A stretch of 16,794 nt of DNA from Bifidobacterium breve (GCA_945907055.1 CAMDSG010000021.1:1-16794), one strand, 5' to 3'; shown: positions 1-7,152, counted from the stretch's first letter. Notes: generated by a model from the sequence alone, not told the origin. Numbers and translations: made by a program.

Positions 1-141
1 ATAGTCATCGCCGGTCGCAATCCTGGACATGCAAACTGGCTCGATACCGCTGGACACAACTCGGGGTACATGATGTTCAGGTGGATGCGTAGCGAAATGG
101 GTGACGCCCCAGAATGCAAGGTTATAGAACTTGGGGGCTAA
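1..141 (+). CDS. C-terminal fragment of a DUF1214-like protein (5' end outside window)
   Basis: An open frame runs from base 1 to a TAA at 139-141 and gives 46 residues with no start in the window that would make a sensible protein. The segment N-W-L-D-T-A-G-H followed by a hydrophobic stretch with F-R-W resembles the C-terminal end of DUF1214-type proteins, which typically close with a P-N-W-L-x-T motif and a short beta strand containing R-W or R-x-Y. The match is from memory of the family and covers only the tail, so the product name is tentative. The reading frame itself is better supported. It ends directly in a tandem repeat that fills the gap to the convergent thioesterase gene. Confidence 0.55.
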   Translation: MVIAGRNPGHANWLDTAGHNSGYMMFRWMRSEMGDAPECKVIELGG

Positions 142-187
142 ACCTGCCCTTCTAAAACCCTGCCTAACTAAAACCCTGCCCAACTAA
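138..187. repeat. 16-bp tandem repeat starting at a stop codon, between convergent genes
   Basis: A degenerate 14-base unit (138-151) is followed by two nearly identical 16-base units, CTAAAACCCTGCCTAA (152-167) and CTAAAACCCTGCCCAA (168-183), and a trailing CTAA (184-187). The first CTAA contains the stop of the upstream gene. TAA triplets at 139, 153, 165, 169 and 185 cover all three forward frames. Each CTAA is TTAG on the other strand, so it also supplies TAG to reverse-strand readers. The array ends 4 bases before the stop of the convergent thioesterase gene. Confidence 0.85.
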
Positions 188-191
188 TGGT

Positions 192-839
192 TTACGCGAA
201 TAGCGACGGGTCGATTGTTATATAGGTAGCTTCGCAAGAAGAGATCAAAGTCTCTCCATCATGGCAATCAGCGGAGATGAACAACCTTCTGTCCTCTCGT
301 CCGTTTAGACGAGCACGAAAGGTAAGCGGAACCTCAATCGGTGTTGGCTTGTGGTATCGCACGCTAATCGTTCCAGTAAACGCGGCGGTCTGGGCAATTC
401 GAAGTACGTAACCAGTTACGTCATCAAATACGCCGGCTACTACCCCACCGTGCGCCCTACCAGGACCCCCCTCGTTTGCAGCTTTAAATACGACCGTTGC
501 CACGACCTCTTCTTCATTGAATTCCACCTCAATATCGACCCCTGTCGGGTTCGCTGGGCCCCCGATAGCACGGTCAGCCATTACTGAGAATGCTGCATGC
601 GAAGTATTGATCTCCTCGCCATCCTGGGCCATCCCGAACATTTTCTCAACGTGGGCGGAGAGTGCAGCGGCTCGATCCCTACGTTCAAAGGGCGCTAGTG
701 CATCTGCGAGCGCTGCGGCCTCCGATGTAATGCGATTCAGAGTCTCAAGATCGCTATCACGCCCAACTAGTTCGTGGTTAAGACGCCGCAGAGATGAGGA
801 AGCATTTAGGCGGGCCTCGAATAGCTCCTGATCAGACAT
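192..839 (-). CDS. PaaI-family hotdog thioesterase
   Basis: A predicted acyl-CoA thioesterase of 215 residues. The C-terminal half (about residues 95-213) is a hotdog domain. It has the H-G-G motif at residues 130-132 followed by a helix with F-D-D (138-140), and then strands matching the family pattern G-T-x-S-V-R-Y-H-K-P-T-P and R-x-F-I-S-A. In PaaI/4HBT relatives the HGG loop and the following acidic residue sit at the catalytic site of CoA-ester hydrolysis. The N-terminal ~90 residues look helical and are typical of longer actinobacterial members. An upstream ATG at 869 would add 10 residues. I prefer 839 because the extra segment (G-L-R-G-G-C-I-S-D) is unlike the family, although neither start has a strong Shine-Dalgarno. 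The substrate cannot be told from sequence. The gene is divergent from the exported protein at 990. Confidence 0.8.
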   Translation of the reverse strand: MSDQELFEARLNASSSLRRLNHELVGRDSDLETLNRITSEAAALADALAPFERRDRAAALSAHVEKMFGMAQDGEEINTSHAAFSVMADRAIGGPANPTGVDIEVEFNEEEVVATVVFKAANEGGPGRAHGGVVAGVFDDVTGYVLRIAQTAAFTGTISVRYHKPTPIEVPLTFRARLNGREDRRLFISADCHDGETLISSCEATYITIDPSLFA

Positions 840-989
840 ATCTGAGATACAACCACCGCGCAGCCCCATTCGCCAATTCAGCCTGCATCTCAGCCGGATT
901 GAGCCTCTCTTCCTCGGTCTACAGGATTAACATTTACTTCTTGACCCCAAAAATGGCCAAAGCACGAAGACAAACCCAGAGGAGCATTA

Positions 990-1511
990 ATGATTAAGAA
1001 ACGAATCGCCATATTCTCAAGCACCACGACTCTGGTGGTTGCACTCCTCGCTGCTCTACTCGCGTCATCCGCAGGCGCTGCAACGGTTACAAAACGCATC
1101 ATAAAAGTGGAGGCGACTATCGCCTCTCAGCAGAAGATCACACATACCGTCTCTCCGAATAGTCGGCGCGTTTACGGATTCAATCTCCTAGTAGGGCGAG
1201 ACGAACGCGGGACCAACCCGATAGATGTAGAGATGCTCGGTAATGTCGATTACTTAAAGGGAAATGGCGAATTCTTCGGGTTCATAACATTCACCGCTAA
1301 GGATGGCAGCACCCTTGGAGTTCGGATGAACGGCACGGCAAAGCTGCTGCCAAATGGAACCGACACGCGTTTCAGCGCCCCACTAAAAGTTATTGGGGGT
1401 ACTGGAAAATGGCTCCAAGCTGCGGGTAAGGGAACCTTCACCGGATCGCGCAGCGCGGCACTTGGTACTGAAGTGAAGTCAAAATTCGTCATTCGCCTTA
1501 AGGCTCGATAG
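990..1511 (+). CDS. Secreted allene-oxide-cyclase-barrel-like protein
   Basis: A 173-residue exported protein. Residues 1-30 form a signal peptide: K-K-R, a hydrophobic core, then S-A-G-A-A with likely cleavage near residue 30. The mature part is rich in beta strands. It contains a segment around residues 129-147 reading I-G-G-T-G-K-W-x-x-A-x-G-K-G-T-F-T-G, which closely resembles the closing strands of the allene oxide cyclase/dirigent barrel fold. Bacterial proteins with this fold have mostly unknown roles, so no reaction is proposed. The start is supported by AGAGGAG at 978-984, five bases before the ATG. The beta-propeller gene begins 61 bases downstream on the same strand but appears to have its own promoter. 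Confidence 0.65.
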   Translation: MIKKRIAIFSSTTTLVVALLAALLASSAGAATVTKRIIKVEATIASQQKITHTVSPNSRRVYGFNLLVGRDERGTNPIDVEMLGNVDYLKGNGEFFGFITFTAKDGSTLGVRMNGTAKLLPNGTDTRFSAPLKVIGGTGKWLQAAGKGTFTGSRSAALGTEVKSKFVIRLKAR

Positions 1512-1559
1512 AGAAGAATAAACAAGTAGTAGCGACTCCTTGTAGCCCGATTCAACGCC

Positions 1560-1565
1560 TATAAT
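1560..1565 (+). promoter_or_regulatory. -10 element placed for a leaderless transcript
   Basis: A perfect TATAAT ends 7 bases before the ATG of the beta-propeller gene at 1573. Initiation usually falls about 7 bases beyond a -10 hexamer, so the transcript would start at or next to the A of the ATG. There is no Shine-Dalgarno in front of that ATG, which agrees. Leaderless mRNAs are common in actinobacteria. I see no good -35 box at 16-18 bases upstream. Confidence 0.6.
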
Positions 1566-1572
1566 TCAAGCG

Positions 1573-2796
1573 ATGGACCGGCGTATCTCAGTTGTTCTTA
1601 TAGGGGCTGCGACAGTTGCATTCGCACTCGTTGCTGCACTACTTGTCGGTGGCAGCGAGAATGGCGGCGACAACGGCTCATCGTTGAGCGCCCTCCCCAC
1701 AACTACGAGGCAGGAGCGGTCTCCCCAGAGCGATCCGGTGGTTGCGAGTAGTTCAACGCCAACAACTACTACAACCTCTCAATCTAAGACGCCATCGGAG
1801 GCCCGCCGCCTAACGACTCTCCGCACAATAAACGGTGCCATCTCCCCTAAGTCTGTTGTGGCCTCCGGACGGGGCCTCGTCTCAGCACAGAACATGATGT
1901 ACCAGCACTCGGTGACTGTCTATGACGCTGACGGGAATTTGGTCAAGACGATCCCCGACTCCGTTGACCTAACCGCTTTTGGCGCACCGGGTCACCCTGG
2001 CATATCTAAAGGATCTCCGGTCGAGGCCGCCTACTCGCCCGATGGTCGAACTGCTTACGTCTCGAACTACTCAATGTACGGGTCCGGATTTGGCCCCGAG
2101 GGCTCAGACTCCTGTAACGCGGGTGACGGAACCTCTGAGTCTTTTCTATATCGAATAGACATGAAAGCACTGACCATCAACGCGGTAGCGGCTGTCGGCG
2201 CAGTTCCAAAATACGTTGCTGTGACACCCGATAATCGCTATGTACTCGTCTCGAATTGGTGCTCTGCTGCCGTATCAGTTGTTGATCGCTCCTCGATGAA
2301 AGAAGTAAAGCGCATTCCAGTAGGTGCGTATCCACGCGGCATAGCCGTTAGCCCAAACTCGAGTAAGGCATACATCGCTGTCATGGGCACGAGAGATGTC
2401 GCAGTAATTGACCTAGGGACCCTCGGGGTGTCTTATATTCGCAACGTCGGCGGAGCCCCCCGACATGTAGTGATTGACCCCACAGGTCGCTACCTTTATC
2501 TGACTCTAAATAAAGATGGCCAGGTTGTGAAGGTTGATACGACAACGGGAACAGTTGTCGGGCGAGTGAATACTGGGAGTCAACCTAGGAGCATGGCCAT
2601 CTCGCCGGACGGCACTGCGCTTTACGTTGTCAACTACGACTCCAATACTGTCGCCAAAGTGCGAGCCTCAGATCTCGCCATCCTTCAAACGATCTCTACC
2701 GGTGAGCACCCGATCGGCATCACCTATGAACCCACGACCAACCGAGTCTGGGTTGCTGTCTACACCGGCTCCATCGTTGTGCTCCAGGACTCCTAA
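1573..2796 (+). CDS. Membrane-anchored YVTN-family beta-propeller protein
   Basis: A 407-residue protein with an N-terminal hydrophobic segment (about residues 6-26), a Ser/Thr/Gly-rich low-complexity linker (about 27-78), and then a propeller. The propeller has repeats of roughly 42 residues with the YVTN-type pattern: P-x-x-V-A-V-T-P-D, Y-V-x-x-N, V-x-V-V-D, and V-G-x-x-P-R-G-I-A-V-S-P. At least five blades are easy to see between about residue 210 and the C-terminus, with less regular blades before. A cysteine in the S-D-S-C segment and another in S-N-W-C could pair. It is probably extracellular, tethered by an uncleaved signal anchor. YVTN propellers usually bind ligands or surfaces, and no catalytic residues are evident. 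Confidence 0.75.
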   Translation: MDRRISVVLIGAATVAFALVAALLVGGSENGGDNGSSLSALPTTTRQERSPQSDPVVASSSTPTTTTTSQSKTPSEARRLTTLRTINGAISPKSVVASGRGLVSAQNMMYQHSVTVYDADGNLVKTIPDSVDLTAFGAPGHPGISKGSPVEAAYSPDGRTAYVSNYSMYGSGFGPEGSDSCNAGDGTSESFLYRIDMKALTINAVAAVGAVPKYVAVTPDNRYVLVSNWCSAAVSVVDRSSMKEVKRIPVGAYPRGIAVSPNSSKAYIAVMGTRDVAVIDLGTLGVSYIRNVGGAPRHVVIDPTGRYLYLTLNKDGQVVKVDTTTGTVVGRVNTGSQPRSMAISPDGTALYVVNYDSNTVAKVRASDLAILQTISTGEHPIGITYEPTTNRVWVAVYTGSIVVLQDS

Positions 2797-2876
2797 AACC
2801 TTCAGCCGTTTGTCTCTGGTTCGGATTCTCTCGGCCAAATCGAACTCCAAATGCGGTTAAAAACCCCTCATAAATA

Positions 2877-2910
2877 GGTCCTCTACCTAGGACCAAAGAC
2901 CCAACTTTTT
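2877..2910 (+). terminator. Putative rho-independent terminator after the beta-propeller gene
   Basis: The stem GGTCCT (2877-2882) pairs with AGGACC (2889-2894) around a 6-base loop, and TTTTT follows at 2906-2910. The 11 bases between stem and T-run make this a weak terminator. The remaining bases of the 2797-3021 gap show only small palindromes (for example GCTATAGC near 2932) and no gene. Confidence 0.4.
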
Positions 2911-3005
2911 ATGGGGGCCCGCTATAGCGCTAGCAATTTCCTCTGTTACTTGATACGGGCCTCAAGGCCTATCTCCATGCTGCCGATGCTCTAAGTGTCC
3001 GCAAC

Positions 3006-3011
3006 AAGGAG
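3006..3011 (+). promoter_or_regulatory. Shine-Dalgarno that decides the hydrolase start
   Basis: AAGGAG lies 10 bases before the ATG at 3022 and inside the longer frame that opens with GTG at 2995. This favours translation from 3022. Confidence 0.7.
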
Positions 3012-3021
3012 AACAACAGAG

Positions 3022-3921
3022 ATGTTAAGTGTAAGAAAATCTGCTTCGACGAGAGGCGCCCGAGCAGTTCGGCCGCGTATCGCGTCTATCGCTGGAGTGA
3101 TTGCACTCGCGATGGTCGCAACTGCTTGTGCAGCAGTCCCTGTGACAGCGTTTACGCGAACTGGAGCGACAGTCGGTGACCCTTCAACCGCAGTTGAATG
3201 GTTCGCCTCCCCAGCTCCAAATGGGCGAGAGGTTCGCCTGGCACTTCTTCGCGCTCAAGGCGATGGACCGCACCCAGCACTATTGATTCTCCCGGGTAGC
3301 GATGGACTAACCGATACCTATGTAAAGCTCGCTCGAGACTTTGCGGCACAGGGCTTTGATGTTGTAGCGGGCTGCTGGTTTGGCCTCCCCAACGCCGCTA
3401 GCGACGCCGAACGCATCGACTGCAACAACGCTCCTGATTTCACTGGGGTCTCCGAGGCCTCTGTAGGCGCAGTTCAGGCGCTTGTAGATGCGACACTTGA
3501 AGCAACAGGGGTAGCCCCAGATCAACTTGGGATCCTTGGATACTCAAGAGGCGGCGGCGCGGCACTGCTTAGGTCAGCCCGCACCGGGGCTGAAGAGCCA
3601 ATTGTGGATCTCGCCGGAATGGTTACTGGTCAGGTACAGGGATTTGGTACTCCACTCCCCACCGATGTCAACATCATTCCTTCTGCTACCTCGATCTCCG
3701 CACCAACCTTGATGCTTCACGGCACTAGTGACTCCATCGTTGTTCCTACGCAGACCACAACTCTTGCGAGTGCTATGCGTTCAGCGAAACGGGATGTAAC
3801 AGTTCACTGGTACACAACGGAGTGCGACGGCGGATGCAACCACGACCTCTTGTCCCACACCCGCTCTCGGAACGACGTAATTGAGCGGGCCTCGGCCTGG
3901 CTACACCGCCAACTCAGTTAG
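3022..3921 (+). CDS. Exported alpha/beta hydrolase (dienelactone-hydrolase-like, Ser nucleophile)
   Basis: A 299-residue hydrolase with a basic N-terminus, a hydrophobic core and V-A-T-A-C near residue 36, so it is probably a signal peptide and possibly a lipoprotein lipobox, though with a weak -3 residue. The fold is alpha/beta hydrolase: L-L-I-L-P-G-S-D-G near the oxyanion hole, the nucleophile elbow G-Y-S-R-G with Ser175, then L-H-G-T-S-D with Asp237, and G-C-N-H-D with His274. Ser, Asp and His occur in the canonical order and spacing. Dienelactone hydrolases normally use Cys, so this is more likely a serine esterase or carboxylic-ester hydrolase of the same superfamily. Four cysteines in the mature part could form disulfides. 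It converges on purU, with stop codons only 3 bases apart. The substrate is unknown. Confidence 0.75.
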   Translation: MLSVRKSASTRGARAVRPRIASIAGVIALAMVATACAAVPVTAFTRTGATVGDPSTAVEWFASPAPNGREVRLALLRAQGDGPHPALLILPGSDGLTDTYVKLARDFAAQGFDVVAGCWFGLPNAASDAERIDCNNAPDFTGVSEASVGAVQALVDATLEATGVAPDQLGILGYSRGGGAALLRSARTGAEEPIVDLAGMVTGQVQGFGTPLPTDVNIIPSATSISAPTLMLHGTSDSIVVPTQTTTLASAMRSAKRDVTVHWYTTECDGGCNHDLLSHTRSRNDVIERASAWLHRQLS

Positions 3922-3924
3922 GGA

Positions 3925-4767
3925 TTAGTCCTCAAAGATGATCGTGCGATTACCCGTTAGCAATACGCGAAACTGGCAATGAGCAGATAGGGCTTGGGCG
4001 AGTACCGCGCACTCCAGTTCGCGCCCTCGCCGAGCCAAATCTTCTGGCCCGTCACGATGGGAGACCGATGTCGAGGCCTGAGCAATGATCGGCCCTTCAT
4101 CGAGGTCTACGGTCGCATAGTGCGCAGTGGCTCCAATCAATTTCACTCCACGGTCCCATGCTCGCTGGTAGGCACCCGCACCTATAAATGCTGGCAAGAG
4201 CGCATGATGCACATTGATTGCAGGTGCCTTAATTCTCTCTAGGAAATCAGCCGAGAGAATACGCATGTATCGGGCGAGTACGACAAGATCAAAATCAAAA
4301 CCATCAAGAGCCTCTAGCACCGCCGACTCATGCTCCTCCCTAGTGCGTCCATCTACCATGACCTCGACAAATGGCACATCGAATCGCCGAGCCAAGTCCG
4401 CATGGTCAGGCTGATCGGAGACGATGCACGCCACATCGATGGGGTTCTCAGCAAGCGCTACCTTCGACATCACGTCATACGCGGCATGCCCCGCACGAGA
4501 GACAAATAGTGCGATCCGAGTACGAGTCCCTATGAGGTGGCATGTCACTAAACCTGAGGTGAGAGCCGCTATCTCGTCGCGCATGATCTCAACGGACTGA
4601 GCCATCGGGATCGAGATAACCATTCTCTGTACAAAGGCCAAACCCGGAATCGTGTGCTGTTCTGCCTCGGCGATATTCCCACCTATATCGCGCACATACG
4701 AAGTTGTATCGGCGACAAGTCCGGCGCGGTCTGGCGCGGAGACTAAAACCACAACATCTTGAATCAC
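3925..4767 (-). CDS. purU: Formyltetrahydrofolate deformylase
   Basis: PurU hydrolyses 10-formyl-tetrahydrofolate to formate and tetrahydrofolate, balancing the one-carbon pool and feeding formate to purine synthesis. The 280 residues match the family length and domain order. An N-terminal ACT domain (about 1-80) begins V-V-V-L-V-S-A-P-D-R-A-G-L-V. A formyltransferase domain follows, with V-V-L-A-R-Y-M-R-I-L-S, then I-N-V-H-H giving Asn185 and His187, and D-L-D-E-G-P-I-I giving Asp223. The Asn-x-His and 36-residue spacing to Asp equal the catalytic triad of formyl-THF transferases. Translation starts at GTG (4765-4767), whose GTGA overlaps the TGA of the regulator upstream, so the two genes are translationally coupled. 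No independent Shine-Dalgarno is obvious. Confidence 0.93.
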   Translation of the reverse strand: MIQDVVVLVSAPDRAGLVADTTSYVRDIGGNIAEAEQHTIPGLAFVQRMVISIPMAQSVEIMRDEIAALTSGLVTCHLIGTRTRIALFVSRAGHAAYDVMSKVALAENPIDVACIVSDQPDHADLARRFDVPFVEVMVDGRTREEHESAVLEALDGFDFDLVVLARYMRILSADFLERIKAPAINVHHALLPAFIGAGAYQRAWDRGVKLIGATAHYATVDLDEGPIIAQASTSVSHRDGPEDLARRGRELECAVLAQALSAHCQFRVLLTGNRTIIFED

Positions 4768-5327
4768 CGCTTAACCACTAAGCCCTTTGCCTCAAGATCA
4801 GCGATGAGTGCTGCGTTCGTGGTGCCGAGAACCGATGCAAGGACAGTGATGTCGTCCCTCCGGAGCGTCATCACCTTGCCGGCATAATCTCCACGGCGAA
4901 TCTGGATTGCAGATACGTAGCGACGAATGGCCTCGGCCATCGGAGAGTAGAGCGCAGAGAGCCCGACCAAATCGAGGCTGATGCTCTCACGACTGGTGTC
5001 TCCTGGGAGCGCAATCATGCCCTCGGGCTGGGGCATCATGACCTCAGCGCGCACCCCATAGAAATCTGCGAGCCGTAGCAAGCGGGGCGCAGAGATCGAG
5101 CGCTCGCCTCTTTCGTATGCCCCGAGTACGGAGGCCTTGAACTCCTTATTCGACTCAACCTCAACGGCATGGAGAGAAAGCCCCTTCTGGGTGCGCACGG
5201 AGCGAAGCCTCTCCCCCACAGCGATCCCGAACCGTTCTACCGCCGCAGCCTCAAACTCGTCCACAACTCCACTCGATGCAGTGGCCTGTTCATCCTCAAA
5301 ATCGTTCACTCCCCAATCCTGCCCCAT
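4764..5327 (-). CDS. bldD: BldD-family transcriptional regulator with c-di-GMP signature
   Basis: A DNA-binding regulator of 187 residues. An N-terminal extension rich in acidic residues (1-35) precedes an XRE-type helix-turn-helix (about 38-100). The pattern there is L-R-x-x-R-T-x-x-G-L-S-L-x-x-V-E, then Y-E-R-G-x-R, then L-A-D-F-Y-G-V, as in BldD of Streptomyces. The C-terminal domain holds R145-G-D, eight residues, then R156-x-x-D159. This fits the R-x-D-x8-R-x-x-D motif by which Streptomyces BldD binds tetrameric c-di-GMP. Family knowledge therefore suggests a c-di-GMP-responsive repressor. An in-frame TTG at 5339 could add four residues. I chose the ATG, and neither has a clear Shine-Dalgarno. 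The stop overlaps the purU start. Confidence 0.85.
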   Translation of the reverse strand: MGQDWGVNDFEDEQATASSGVVDEFEAAAVERFGIAVGERLRSVRTQKGLSLHAVEVESNKEFKASVLGAYERGERSISAPRLLRLADFYGVRAEVMMPQPEGMIALPGDTSRESISLDLVGLSALYSPMAEAIRRYVSAIQIRRGDYAGKVMTLRRDDITVLASVLGTTNAALIADLEAKGLVVKR

Positions 5328-5451
5328 GTAGCGAGCCAAGGATGAGACCTAACTTCCTAATTGTGGTCTTTGTCACTGAACTCGGGATGAATCGCCCGCC
5401 TCGGCTACGTTTTGGATCTGAATCCGAACCAATATCTCGAGAGGAAACACC

Positions 5452-6018
5452 ATGCCAGCACCTGACCCCAAAGACCTTGGACCGCTCGCCGCTCTAATCG
5501 GCACATGGGAAGGAACTGAGGGAGTCGACGTCTCCTTCCACAATGACAAAGACGCCGTAGCGGAGACCCTCTACACCGAGAAGGTCACGATGAACCCCTT
5601 CGGACCGGTGGTCAACGGCGAGCAGTCTGTATACGGACTCGACTACCGCATGGCGGCTTACAAGGATGGCGAGGACGAGCCATTCCACACCGAGATCGGC
5701 TACTGGCTCTGGGACGCAGCCGATCAGCAAGTTATGCGTTGCTTCTTGGTGCCACGCTCAACGATGGTGCTCGCCGGCGGAACCTGTGCCGCTGATGCAA
5801 CCAGTTTCAAGATGACTGCCGAGAGAGGCTCCCTTACTCACGGACTCCTCGAGAGCATTTACTTCTCTCAGAACGCAAGCACCTCCTCCTACACCGTTGA
5901 CATAACAGTGCACGACGAGAACTCTTGGTCATACGACCAGACAACCGCTGTTGATCTCCGCAAGCACGAAAGCGGTTTTGCCCACACCGACCGCAATACT
6001 CTGCGACGGGTTAGCTAA
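5452..6018 (+). CDS. Nitrobindin/FABP-like heme-binding beta-barrel protein
   Basis: A 188-residue soluble protein without signal peptide. It opens with L-I-G-T-W-E-G (residues 15-21), the hallmark first strand of the nitrobindin/THAP4-like ten-stranded barrel, followed by G-V-D-V. G-Y-W-L-W-D-A-A lies at about residues 82-89 and an H-T-D-R-N-T-L-x-R-V ending closes the barrel. Classical nitrobindins bind ferric heme through a C-terminal His and carry a Y-P-T segment after the GTW motif. That segment is absent here, so this is a divergent branch, and heme binding is an inference. The start is supported by AGAGG about 8 bases upstream. A nitroreductase gene follows after 6 bases, suggesting one operon. 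The gene is divergent from bldD; the 112-base gap has no recognisable BldD palindrome. Confidence 0.7.
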   Translation: MPAPDPKDLGPLAALIGTWEGTEGVDVSFHNDKDAVAETLYTEKVTMNPFGPVVNGEQSVYGLDYRMAAYKDGEDEPFHTEIGYWLWDAADQQVMRCFLVPRSTMVLAGGTCAADATSFKMTAERGSLTHGLLESIYFSQNASTSSYTVDITVHDENSWSYDQTTAVDLRKHESGFAHTDRNTLRRVS

Positions 6019-6024
6019 CACCAG

Positions 6025-6675
6025 ATGATGGATCTACTTGCTGCCGACGAACTGCTCACAACCACGAGGTCGGTACGCAAGCGACTCGATCTGACCCGCG
6101 AGGTATCACTCGACGATGTCATGGAGTGCATCGAGATTGCGCTTCAGGCACCGACGGGATCGAACCGTCAGGGCTGGTCTTTCATTGTTGTCACTGACCC
6201 CGGCAAACGCTCAGAGTTAGCGCGTCTCTACAAGGACGCTATAACGCTGTATTCGCAGATGCCTCGCCCAGAGTATGAGGCGGGTGACCCACGTGAAGCA
6301 AGCAGCCTCAAGGTTGCTGAATCAGCTTGGTACCTCGCAGAGCACCTGCATGAAGTCCCTGTGCTTCTTGTTCCCTGCATTGAGGGCCGAGTCGAGGAGG
6401 CAGGCGTACTCGCTCAGGCCTCAACCTACGGATCGATTCTCCCGGCGGTCTGGTCCTTCGCACTAGCTGCTCGGGCTCGTGGCCTCGGGACAGCATGGAC
6501 ATCCCTGCACCTCATGTACGAGAAAGAGGCTGCGGAGATTCTTGGAATTCCTGAACACGTAACCCAGGCTGCACTCCTCCCGGTTGCATACTTCACCGGA
6601 GAGACCTTCAAGCCTGCCGTCCGTTTACCGGCACGTGATGTAACTCATCTGAACCAATGGGGAACTCGGCCGTAG
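6025..6675 (+). CDS. Nitroreductase-family FMN oxidoreductase
   Basis: A 216-residue flavoenzyme of the NTR superfamily, which uses FMN and NAD(P)H to reduce nitro groups, quinones or enones. Visible FMN-site features are T-R-S-V-R-K-R near residues 14-20 (phosphate contacts) and A-P-T-G-S-N-R-Q-G-W at 42-51. The G-L-G-T-A-W segment near residue 153 is the usual strand-loop preceding the second FMN contact. The length is normal for the family. It begins 6 bases after the stop of the barrel protein with no Shine-Dalgarno of its own, so coupled translation is likely; the second in-frame ATG at 6028 is an alternative start. It converges on mgsA with an 18-base gap. The specific substrate is not predictable. 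Confidence 0.82.
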   Translation: MMDLLAADELLTTTRSVRKRLDLTREVSLDDVMECIEIALQAPTGSNRQGWSFIVVTDPGKRSELARLYKDAITLYSQMPRPEYEAGDPREASSLKVAESAWYLAEHLHEVPVLLVPCIEGRVEEAGVLAQASTYGSILPAVWSFALAARARGLGTAWTSLHLMYEKEAAEILGIPEHVTQAALLPVAYFTGETFKPAVRLPARDVTHLNQWGTRP

Positions 6676-6698
6676 GGGTTCATCCGTGCCCGCCTACG
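6671..6698. terminator. Possible bidirectional stem at convergent stops
   Basis: CGTAGG (6671-6676) and CCTACG (6693-6698) are inverted repeats around 16 bases, and each arm contains the TAG stop of one of the two converging genes. There is no T-run, so termination function is speculative. Confidence 0.2.
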
Positions 6699-7143
6699 CG
6701 GAGACGTGTGGAGCTACCTGGCGGTCGTAAGCACCCGAGAAGAGCGGCGACGAGACCAAGAAGTCTGCAGTAGATCGGTTGCATGCAACAGGTATGTTCC
6801 AGACAACTGCAATTCGAAGCAGCGCCCGCACATCGGGGTCGTGAGGCTGAGGCTCTAGTGGATCCCAGAAGAAAAGCAGCATGTCGATTCCATAGTCAGC
6901 GATTCGGGCACCGATCTGTTGATCCCCACCTAGAGGACCAGATCTCAGTCGCTCGATCGGAAGGCCAAGCTCCTCTGCAAGTAATCCCCCGGTTGTACCG
7001 GTAGCGCAGAGTTCATGCTGCGAGAGAATCTCCCTGTGCTCACGCGCCCACTCAAGCAAGTGCTGCTTCTCATGGTCGTGCGCAACGAGGGCGATACGTT
7101 TTCGCGCTGGGAGGCTGGCATCGGGGAGTTCGTTAACTGTCAT
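6694..7143 (-). CDS. mgsA: Methylglyoxal synthase
   Basis: MgsA converts dihydroxyacetone phosphate to methylglyoxal and phosphate, a bypass of lower glycolysis that releases phosphate when sugar phosphates accumulate. The protein has 149 residues, close to the E. coli enzyme. It carries I-A-L-V-A-H-D-H near the start, T-G-T-T-G-G (48-53), S-G-P-L-G-G-D-Q-Q with Asp74 matching the catalytic base, F-F-W-D-P-L with Asp94, and P-H-D-P-D-V with His101 and Asp104. The similarity is strong throughout. A longer frame opens at 7161, but GGGGGAG at 7159-7153 sits 9 bases before the ATG at 7143, so I start there. The DUF2510 gene lies upstream on the same strand, 107 bases away. The 5' leader could fold through CCGGAG/CTCCGG arms at 7162-7167 and 7194-7199. 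Confidence 0.93.
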   Translation of the reverse strand: MTVNELPDASLPARKRIALVAHDHEKQHLLEWAREHREILSQHELCATGTTGGLLAEELGLPIERLRSGPLGGDQQIGARIADYGIDMLLFFWDPLEPQPHDPDVRALLRIAVVWNIPVACNRSTADFLVSSPLFSGAYDRQVAPHVSA

Positions 7144-7152
7144 GGGTTGAGT

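Noticed and set aside
2995..3021. GTG start for the alpha/beta hydrolase
   Set aside because: The AAGGAG site lies after this GTG and is well placed for ATG at 3022. Starting at 3022 also gives a more normal signal peptide.
2797..3021. Possible small RNA or tRNA in the gap after the propeller gene
   Set aside because: I could not form a cloverleaf or any conserved RNA structure. Only a weak terminator hairpin and small palindromes are present.
5340..5451. BldD operator between bldD and the barrel-protein gene
   Set aside because: The region near TCACTGAA recalls part of the Streptomyces BldD palindrome, but the second half does not match.
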